From NCBI GenBank assembly GCA_902493085.1, contig CABUOH010000091.1, positions 1-5,719 of the forward strand: a stretch of 5,719 bases of DNA, written 5' to 3'. How positions within the stretch are numbered: the first letter of the stretch is position 1; every line of letters starts with the position of its first letter. The notes under the pieces are model-generated. The model was not told the DNA's origin, made no database searches, and saw only the letters and a program-made list of their open reading frames with translations. The position numbers and the translations under genes were made by a program. Shown here one piece after another: positions 1 through 4,560 of this stretch. Source of the stretch: an uncultured Sutterella sp. GTDB taxonomy: Bacteria > Pseudomonadota > Gammaproteobacteria > Burkholderiales > Burkholderiaceae_F.

Positions 1-1
1 G

Positions 2-667
2 CGCCGCTTTTCGAGGGCTTGGCAGAAAACCGTTCTTCTCAACATGAAGGATCGTCTTGACGGCATCTTCACCGGCACGTCTAACGTCATGTACGCCAAG
101 GAACTCGGTCTTACGCCTCACGGCACGATGGCGCACGAATTCCTGCAGGCTTGTCAGGCGCTCGGTCCGCGGCTGCGCGACACGCAGGTCTTCGCTTTTG
201 AGATGTGGGCCAAGGAGTATCGGGGAGACCTCGGCATCGCGCTCTCCGATGTTTACGGCATGGACCCCTTCCTGCGCGACTTCGACATGTTCTTCTGCAA
301 ACTTTTTGACGGCGTGCGGCACGATTCGGGCGATCCCTTCGTTTGGGGCGAGCGCATGATCGAGCACTGGAAGGCCAATCGATGCGATCCGAAGACGAAG
401 TCCCTCATCTTCAGCGACAGCCTGACGGTTCCTCGCGCCATCGAGCTCTACGAGCGCTTCCACGGCCGCGTCAAAGTCGCGTTCGGCATCGGCACCAATC
501 TGATGAACGATCGCGGTCCTCAGCCGCTCAATGTCGTCATGAAGATGGTGAAGGCCAACGGTCAACCCGTGGCCAAGATTTCCGACGCACCTGAAAAGGG
601 CATGTGCGAGGACGAGGGCTATCTGCGTTACCTGAGGCAGGTCTTCGGGCTGCCGCCCACGGCGTGA
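2..667 (+). CDS. pncB: Nicotinate phosphoribosyltransferase, C-terminal part (5' end outside window)
   Basis: PncB joins nicotinate to PRPP, with ATP hydrolysis, to make nicotinate mononucleotide in the cytoplasmic Preiss-Handler route of NAD salvage. The frame is open from base 2, so about 221 residues are visible of a protein that is about 400 residues long in E. coli. The ATG at 44 is internal, because the 14 codons before it (beginning RRFSRAWQ) also match the family. Seen in order, numbered from the codon at 44: GTSNV (11-15); GTMAHE (27-32), whose histidine corresponds to the autophosphorylated His of the family; LGIALSD (63-69); the HDSGDP signature (93-98); IFSDSL (122-127); the phosphate-binding FGIGTNL (147-153); and PVAKISDAPEK near the end. 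The family assignment is very secure. A hairpin terminator lies 24 nt after the stop, so it appears to be the last gene of its transcript. No frameshift or lost motif is visible. Confidence 0.96.
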   Translation, partial: RRFSRAWQKTVLLNMKDRLDGIFTGTSNVMYAKELGLTPHGTMAHEFLQACQALGPRLRDTQVFAFEMWAKEYRGDLGIALSDVYGMDPFLRDFDMFFCKLFDGVRHDSGDPFVWGERMIEHWKANRCDPKTKSLIFSDSLTVPRAIELYERFHGRVKVAFGIGTNLMNDRGPQPLNVVMKMVKANGQPVAKISDAPEKGMCEDEGYLRYLRQVFGLPPTA

Positions 668-690
668 CGTTGCCGCAGACACGACGAATG

Positions 691-729
691 CGCGGGGGTG
701 CGGGCCGGAAGTCCGCGCCCCTGCGTTTT
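691..729 (+). terminator. Intrinsic terminator after pncB
   Basis: A 13-bp GC-rich stem (691-703 with 713-725, including two G-U pairs) with a 9-nt loop is followed directly by TTTT at 726-729. It starts 24 nt past the pncB stop and should separate pncB from the transporter gene. Confidence 0.85.
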
Positions 730-747
730 CTAAGTCTTTCGACTTAG
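730..747. repeat. Short inverted repeat just after the terminator
   Basis: A perfect 7-bp inverted repeat, CTAAGTC at 730-736 and GACTTAG at 741-747, with a 4-nt spacer. It begins right at the T tract of the preceding terminator. It has no good T run of its own, so it may be a back-up hairpin, a protein-binding palindrome or chance. Confidence 0.4.
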
Positions 748-819
748 TCGACCCTCCCTTTTGTAAAGAAAGCGCGGAAAGTTCTGCAGGGATCAGAAAA
801 TCCGTGTATGTTTGCATTC

Positions 820-948
820 TGAGATATTTTGTAACGCGGTGCACATTGGAAAGTACAGTTGGCGTTCGCGCTTCGGACCGCACCTTCCAACGTACGCCAT
901 TTTCAACCGGCGACCGACATCTCGGCGGTCGCCACTGGGAGTCTCCAT
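820..948 (+). promoter_or_regulatory. Possible extended -10 promoter and foldable leader of the transporter gene
   Basis: The gap 668-949 holds no credible gene apart from the terminator and inverted repeat listed separately. TG at 820-821 followed by GATATT (823-828) resembles an extended -10 box, but no convincing -35 box is visible. The implied transcript would start near 835. In it GGTGC (838-842) can pair with GCACC (880-884), and TTGGAA (846-851) with TTCCAA (885-890). These two stems interleave as in an H-type pseudoknot. GTTGG (858-862) can instead pair with CCAAC (887-891). An 8-bp hairpin (909-916 with 926-933) ends 3 nt before the ribosome binding site. Only the pairings are seen; regulation is inferred. 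Confidence 0.3.
937..941 (+). promoter_or_regulatory. Ribosome binding site deciding the GTG start of the transporter
   Basis: GGGAG lies 8 nt before the GTG at 950, ideal Shine-Dalgarno spacing. The longer open frame would have to begin at a TTG at 812, adding 46 hydrophilic residues in front of an evident signal peptide with no comparable ribosome binding site. Confidence 0.75.
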
Positions 949-949
949 C

Positions 950-2362
950 GTGACTTTGTCCATCAAAAGCGTTGCGGCCGCAGCTGCAACCTTCCTGCTG
1001 CCTGCTGCCGCCATGGCAAGCGAGATGAACGGTGCCGAGCTCGGTCTGGCTTGGGCCGTGCCCTTTGCCGGCATTCTGCTTTCCATCGCGCTTTTCCCGC
1101 TTTTTGCCCCGCATATCTGGCACCATCATTTCGGCAAGATCTCCGTCTTCTGGGCCTTGTGCTGCATTTTCCCGCTCGCCGCGGTCTTCGGTCCGGGGAC
1201 GGCCTTCAATGAAATCGCGCATGTTCTTCTTGCCGACTACGTGCCCTTCATCATCTTCGTCGGGTCACTCTTCATCGTTGCGGGCGGCATTCATGTCCGC
1301 GGCAGCTTCGTCGGCCGTCCGATCGTGAATACCGCCATCCTTGCGCTCGGCGCCGTGCTCGCCAACTTCATGGGCACCACGGGCGCCGCCATGCTGCTCA
1401 TCCGCCCGCTCATCGGCGCCAACGAGAATCGGCAGCGCAAGGTTCACACCTTCATCTTCTTCATCTTCCTCGTCGCCAATGTGGGCGGGGCGCTTACGCC
1501 GCTCGGCGATCCTCCGCTCTTTCTCGGCTTCCTCAAGGGCGTGAGCTTCTTCTGGACGCTTGAACACCTTCTGTTGCCTTGGCTCGTTACCTGCGGCATC
1601 CTGCTTGCGGTCTACTTTGCAATCGACAGCTTCATGTTCGCCCGTGACGTCAAGGACGGCTTCAAGTCGCCCGAAGAGAAGAAGGCCATCGGAGTTGACG
1701 GCGGCATCAATATTCTGTTCCTCGCCGGCATCATCGGCACGGTTCTCATGTCGGGCTTCTGGCGTTCGGGCGTTGACTTCACGTTCCTCGGCGTGCACTT
1801 CTCGCTCGAAGGCGTGCTTCGCGACGTGCTCTTCATCGCGATCTCCTGCGCTTCCCTGATCCTTACCAAGAAAGCCACGCGCGAAGCCAACCACTTCAGC
1901 TGGGATCCGATTCTTGAAGTCGCCAAGCTCTTCTTCGGCATCTTTTGCTGCATTGTGCCGGTGCTTGCCATGCTCCGAGCCGGCCATGAAGGTCACTTTG
2001 CTCCGCTTGTGGCGCTCGTGACGAACGCTGACGGCAGCTTCAACAATACGTTCTTCTTCTGGCTTACGGGCATGCTCTCCGCGTTCCTTGACAACGCGCC
2101 AACCTATCTTGCGTTCTTCAACCTTGCAGGCGGGGATCCAGCCATGCTGATGGGCGAGGGTGCCAAGACCCTGATGGCCATCTCGATGGGTTCCGTATTC
2201 ATGGGTGCCGTGACCTACATCGGCAACGCACCGAACTTCATGACGGTCTCCATCTGCAACGAACGCGGCATCAAGATGCCGACCTTCTTCGGCTACATGC
2301 TCTGGTCCGTCGCGATTCTTTTCCCCACGTTCTTCCTGATGGACATGATCTTCCTCGTATGA
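950..2362 (+). CDS. Polytopic membrane transporter, probable Na+/H+ antiporter (ArsB/NhaD superfamily, CitMHS_2-like)
   Basis: A 470-residue inner-membrane protein expected to exchange cations for protons or carry an organic anion; the substrate cannot be fixed from sequence. Residues 1-23 form a cleavable-looking signal peptide: a lysine, an alanine-rich core, then AMA before Ser24. About ten or more hydrophobic segments follow, for example 33-53, 66-82, 97-113, 126-150, 167-183, 206-228, 254-270, 292-305, 327-342, 367-391 and 446-469. Two pairs of helix-breaking motifs, typical of ion-transporter-superfamily inverted repeats, stand out: ANFMGTTGA (138-146) with GGALTPLGDPP (179-189) in the first half, and FLDNAPTY (379-386) with TYIGNAPNF (422-430) in the second. 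These Asn/Asp and Gly-Pro residues are likely substrate-binding. The GTG start was chosen for its ribosome binding site and the signal peptide. The gene stands alone between terminators. Similar proteins are usually labelled sodium:proton antiporter or putative citrate transporter, which is family knowledge and not proof here. Confidence 0.88.
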   Translation: MTLSIKSVAAAAATFLLPAAAMASEMNGAELGLAWAVPFAGILLSIALFPLFAPHIWHHHFGKISVFWALCCIFPLAAVFGPGTAFNEIAHVLLADYVPFIIFVGSLFIVAGGIHVRGSFVGRPIVNTAILALGAVLANFMGTTGAAMLLIRPLIGANENRQRKVHTFIFFIFLVANVGGALTPLGDPPLFLGFLKGVSFFWTLEHLLLPWLVTCGILLAVYFAIDSFMFARDVKDGFKSPEEKKAIGVDGGINILFLAGIIGTVLMSGFWRSGVDFTFLGVHFSLEGVLRDVLFIAISCASLILTKKATREANHFSWDPILEVAKLFFGIFCCIVPVLAMLRAGHEGHFAPLVALVTNADGSFNNTFFFWLTGMLSAFLDNAPTYLAFFNLAGGDPAMLMGEGAKTLMAISMGSVFMGAVTYIGNAPNFMTVSICNERGIKMPTFFGYMLWSVAILFPTFFLMDMIFLV

Positions 2363-2388
2363 GCCTGAAGTAGGAACAATGGCTGTAA

Positions 2389-2430
2389 AAAGGCGCTTCG
2401 CTGCAAGAGATGCGAAGCGCCTTTGTGTTT
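2389..2430 (+). terminator. Intrinsic terminator after the transporter gene
   Basis: A perfect 13-bp stem (2389-2401 with 2412-2424) with a 10-nt loop is followed by a T-rich stretch (GTGTTT). It begins 26 nt after the transporter stop codon. Confidence 0.88.
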
Positions 2431-2517
2431 TGCTTTGCGCCTGCAGGGAGAAACAACAAGGGGTTGCTTTAAGGCAACGCTAGTTCGAGGTGAAGGTTGA
2501 TAGTTGATGAATTTCGG

Positions 2518-2546
2518 ATGACATTTTGTGAGACTTGAGTTAAAGT
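2518..2546 (+). promoter_or_regulatory. Possible sigma70-type promoter
   Basis: ATGACA (2518-2523, 5 of 6 to the -35 consensus) and TAAAGT (2541-2546, 4 of 6 to the -10 consensus) are separated by exactly 17 nt. The predicted start near 2553 is only about 6 nt before the terminator hairpin, so it would either make a tiny terminated RNA or, with read-through, the long leader of the downstream aminoacyltransferase gene. Confidence 0.3.
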
Positions 2547-2558
2547 ACTCCCGTACCC

Positions 2559-2595
2559 GCACGCGGGCGCATCACGATGCGCCCGCGTGCTTTTT
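2559..2595 (+). terminator. Strong intrinsic terminator with no gene in front of it
   Basis: A perfect 14-bp GC-rich stem (2559-2572 with 2577-2590) with a CACG loop is followed by five T residues (2591-2595). There is no T run on the other strand, so it acts on plus-strand transcripts. The nearest upstream gene ends at 2362 and already has a terminator at 2389-2430. Confidence 0.88.
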
Positions 2596-2851
2596 CATGA
2601 AAAGATGAGAGCGGAGCACGCAAAAACTCCTGCGGCCTGAAGTCGCATCTGGAGGAAGGCAATTTGCGTAAGAACTAAGCAACGGTCACCATACCGAGAT
2701 CTGCGTCGCACCCGTTTCTCTTCATGAGCTGATCTGGTGTTTGGCGACGTCTTAGCTCCTCTTCTTTTCATCATAGAGGGTGATGACTGTTTTGTCATCA
2801 TGTCCATTTTTTGCGTTTTTTTCAGAAAGGAATCTAGGGACACGTCACGCT
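2596..2851 (+). promoter_or_regulatory. Long structured leader of the FemAB-like gene
   Basis: These 256 nt carry no credible gene; the open frames are short, lack good ribosome binding sites or merely run into the next gene. Pairing segments seen: CTCC-TGCG (2627-2634) with CGCA (2644-2647) and GGAG (2651-2654), with a 3-nt bulge between them; CGTCGC (2704-2709) with GCGACG (2744-2749); and a three-segment set at 2768-2800. In the last set the middle segment TGATGAC (2781-2787) can pair either with TCATCA (2768-2773) or with GTCATCA (2794-2800). T runs at 2807-2812 and 2816-2822 follow. The arrangement resembles an attenuator, but this is inferred from pairing alone. Confidence 0.3.
2836..2840 (+). 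promoter_or_regulatory. Ribosome binding site of the FemAB-like gene
   Basis: AGGGA ends 11 nt before the ATG at 2852, slightly long but acceptable spacing. The alternative upstream starts (GTG 2780, ATG 2783) lie inside the hairpin region and would add 24 residues that do not look like the family. Confidence 0.55.
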
Positions 2852-3970
2852 ATGCACCTCATCGTCGAACCCAAGGACGTCTCCGACGCCTACAGCACTC
2901 CCATCGTTCAGCAGACCTCCTTCTGGTCGCGCGTCAAGGCGAATTTGGGCATGCGGTCAAAGGCCTTTGAATTTTCAGTGCCCAACAGCGAGATCTACAC
3001 CGATGTGGGCGGTTGGTCTCGCACCAATGCGGATCTCCTGATGTTCGCCCAACACTGCAGTCGTGACGAGTATGTGGCCTATCTGCCGTACGGCCCCGAA
3101 ATCGAGCCGTCGGAGGAGAATCAGGGCCGCTTTTTAGAGGAGCTCTCAGAGTGTCTGAGAAGTTATCTGCCCAAGGGATGCCTGGCGATCCGATACGACC
3201 TCAACTGGCAGTCGCACTGGTGCAAGGAGAGCGACTTCGATGCCGAGGGCAATTGGCGCGGCTGCCCGCGAAAGGAGTTCCAGGAGATGCACATGAACTA
3301 CGGCACGGCCACCTGGAATCTCCTTAAGGCAAACATGAACGTGCTCCCTTCCGATACCATCGTGGTGGATCTTTGCAGAAGCGAGGAGGACATTCTCGCT
3401 TCCATGAAGCCAAAGACCCGTTACAACATCGGACTTGCCCGCCGGAAGGGGATCGAGGTGCGGGAGATGGGGCCCGAGGCGCTGGGTCTCTGGTACGAGC
3501 TATACGCGCAGACGGCTGAGCGCAACGGTCTGCACGTCAATGACGTGCGTTATTTTGAGAGCGTCTTCGCAAGCCGCATGCAGTGTCCGGATCCGGAAGT
3601 GAGCGTCAAGCTGCTGATGGCCTTCCATGAAGAGAAGCCGCTTGCGGCGATGTTCCTCATTCTCTCGGCTCATCGTGCAACCTATCTCTACGGTGCGAGC
3701 GCCACCGAGGGCCGGCACCTGATGCCCACCTACGCACTGCAGTGGCGCGCCATGCAAACAGCCCGTCGAGCGGGCTGCAGCGAGTACGACCTTTTCGGCG
3801 TGGCGCCCAATGGGGATCCCTCTCATCCGATGCATGGCCTCTACCGCTTCAAGACGGGCTTCGGCGGGCAAATCTACCATCAGATGGGCTGCTGGGACTA
3901 TCCGCTTGACATGGACGGCTACAGGCAGTTCGCGGCTCGCGAAATGAGCATGCCGGGCTATTACGCCTGA
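2852..3970 (+). CDS. FemAB/FemX-family aminoacyltransferase (peptidoglycan bridge-type, double GNAT fold)
   Basis: A 372-residue cytoplasmic protein of the FemAB family. Characterised members transfer an amino acid from aminoacyl-tRNA to the stem peptide of lipid II; other relatives act in exopolysaccharide or envelope modification. Motifs seen: the N-terminal PIVQQTSFWSRVK (17-29); AIRYDLNW (112-119); the core MKPKTRYNIGLARRKGI (185-201), a hallmark of the family; YLYGAS (278-283) followed by MPTYALQWRAMQTARRAGCSEYDLFGVAP (positions 291-319, key residues Q297, W298, Y312, D313, G316); and HGLYRFKTGFGG (328-339). Length fits the family. No signal peptide or membrane segment is visible. The ATG was chosen for its ribosome binding site and because family-like sequence starts there. 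It stands alone behind a long leader and ends at a terminator shared with the convergent nikR. Family membership is secure; the amino acid added and the acceptor are unknown. Confidence 0.88.
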   Translation: MHLIVEPKDVSDAYSTPIVQQTSFWSRVKANLGMRSKAFEFSVPNSEIYTDVGGWSRTNADLLMFAQHCSRDEYVAYLPYGPEIEPSEENQGRFLEELSECLRSYLPKGCLAIRYDLNWQSHWCKESDFDAEGNWRGCPRKEFQEMHMNYGTATWNLLKANMNVLPSDTIVVDLCRSEEDILASMKPKTRYNIGLARRKGIEVREMGPEALGLWYELYAQTAERNGLHVNDVRYFESVFASRMQCPDPEVSVKLLMAFHEEKPLAAMFLILSAHRATYLYGASATEGRHLMPTYALQWRAMQTARRAGCSEYDLFGVAPNGDPSHPMHGLYRFKTGFGGQIYHQMGCWDYPLDMDGYRQFAAREMSMPGYYA

Positions 3971-3998
3971 ATCAACTCGAGAGAGAACGCGTAAGCAC

Positions 3999-4031
3999 AA
4001 AACGGCGGCTCCTTGCGGATGCCGCCGTTTT
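3999..4031. terminator. Bidirectional terminator between convergent genes
   Basis: A perfect 11-bp stem (3999-4009 with 4021-4031) with an 11-nt loop has AAAA at one foot and TTTT at the other. It can therefore stop transcription from the FemAB-like gene (+) and from nikR (-), whose stop codons lie 28 nt away on either side. A second small hairpin (4043-4047 with 4052-4056) sits just before it on the nikR side. Confidence 0.85.
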
Positions 4032-4059
4032 CATCATGAAGATGCGCGGTCGCGCACGT

Positions 4060-4530
4060 TCAATGCCCGTGGTGAGGATGCACATGCCCTTGTGCGTTCC
4101 CGGAGGCGTGAGCATGGTCAGGCTCTTTCTCGCTCACCGGAATGAGATTGAGGCGTCCGTGGCGAACGCCGGGTTCAGCAGAGAGGCGCCTTGAGAGTGC
4201 GACGACGTCCTCGGCACTGCCGCGGATCACAACGGTTTCGACGCATTCGTCGTGCGTGGCGTGAACGTGCATGGTGGAGATCACTTCGCCCGCATGTTCG
4301 TGCTGATATTCCGTCATTCGCATGGCGAGCTGGCGCTCATGATGGTTGTAGGCGTAGCTGAGCACGCCCACACACTCCGAGTTCGGATTGGTCTTGAGGT
4401 CTTCGTTGGCGAGATGGTTGCGAAGAATGTCTCGAACGCATTCAGAGCGGTTGGCATAGCCGTGTTCGGACAGATACGCATCAAATCGATCGGCAAGCTC
4501 GTCGTCGATGGAAAGCGTGAATCGCTGCAT
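4060..4530 (-). CDS. nikR: Nickel-responsive transcriptional regulator NikR with histidine-rich tail
   Basis: NikR is a cytoplasmic tetrameric repressor that, with Ni2+ bound, shuts down nickel uptake genes. The 156-residue protein has an N-terminal ribbon-helix-helix DNA-binding domain (MQRFTLSIDDELADRFDAYL, then RSECVRDILRNHL to residue 40) and a C-terminal ACT-like nickel-binding domain. All four high-affinity ligands are visible: His77 (EYQHEH), His88 and His90 (MHVHATHDEC) and Cys96, equivalent to E. coli His76, His87, His89 and Cys95. The domain closes with GVRHGRLNLIP (121-131). Unlike the 133-residue E. coli protein, it continues for about 23 residues, with seven histidines among the last 18. 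A GGGAG site 8 nt before the ATG supports the start. It lies 30 nt downstream of the amidohydrolase gene on the same strand, so co-transcription is likely. No nickel transporter gene or NikR operator is visible in the window, so its targets are elsewhere. Confidence 0.95.
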   Translation of the reverse strand: MQRFTLSIDDELADRFDAYLSEHGYANRSECVRDILRNHLANEDLKTNPNSECVGVLSYAYNHHERQLAMRMTEYQHEHAGEVISTMHVHATHDECVETVVIRGSAEDVVALSRRLSAEPGVRHGRLNLIPVSEKEPDHAHASGNAQGHVHPHHGH

Positions 4531-4560
4531 GAGTGTTTCTCCCTTCGGAAGCAGTTGTGT

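Larger units (their letters stand above)
2431..2595 (+). ncRNA. Candidate small RNA between two co-oriented terminators
   Basis: This stretch has no open frame of useful length, yet it ends in a very strong plus-strand terminator while the upstream gene already has its own. That implies a separate short transcript. Visible structure is a small hairpin (GTTGC 2463-2467 with GCAAC 2474-2478) and the terminal hairpin. The sequence does not fold as a tRNA and was not recognised as 6S, SRP or tmRNA. The 5' end is unknown. A promoter-like pair at 2518-2546 would give a transcript of only about 40 nt; an upstream start would give up to about 150 nt. The alternative is a relic of a lost gene. Existence of the RNA is inference. 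Confidence 0.3.

Noticed and set aside
1265..1996. Long minus-strand open frame (243 codons) opposite the transporter gene
   Set aside because: The translation is highly charged and low in complexity (many A, E, R, D), as expected for the antisense of a hydrophobic membrane protein gene; no motif or ribosome binding site supports it.
2357..2378. GTATGA at 2357-2362 as a NikR operator half-site
   Set aside because: The known E. coli NikR operator needs TCATAC 16 nt later; the sequence at that distance does not match, and the site overlaps the transporter stop codon.
2461..2520. tRNA-like stretch containing GTTCGAG
   Set aside because: No acceptor stem, anticodon arm or properly spaced T arm can be formed around it.
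2595..2843. Minus-strand 82-codon frame in the leader gap
   Set aside because: The composition is basic and low in complexity, there is no recognisable motif, and no promoter or ribosome binding site is evident.
2780..2854. GTG 2780 or ATG 2783 as start of the FemAB-like protein
   Set aside because: They would place the start within the hairpin region without a suitable ribosome binding site and add 24 residues unlike the family; ATG 2852 fits better.
2737..2970. Short plus-strand frame overlapping the start of the FemAB-like gene
   Set aside because: About half of it is an out-of-frame reading of the FemAB-like gene, arginine-rich and without a good ribosome binding site; a leader peptide is possible but unsupported.
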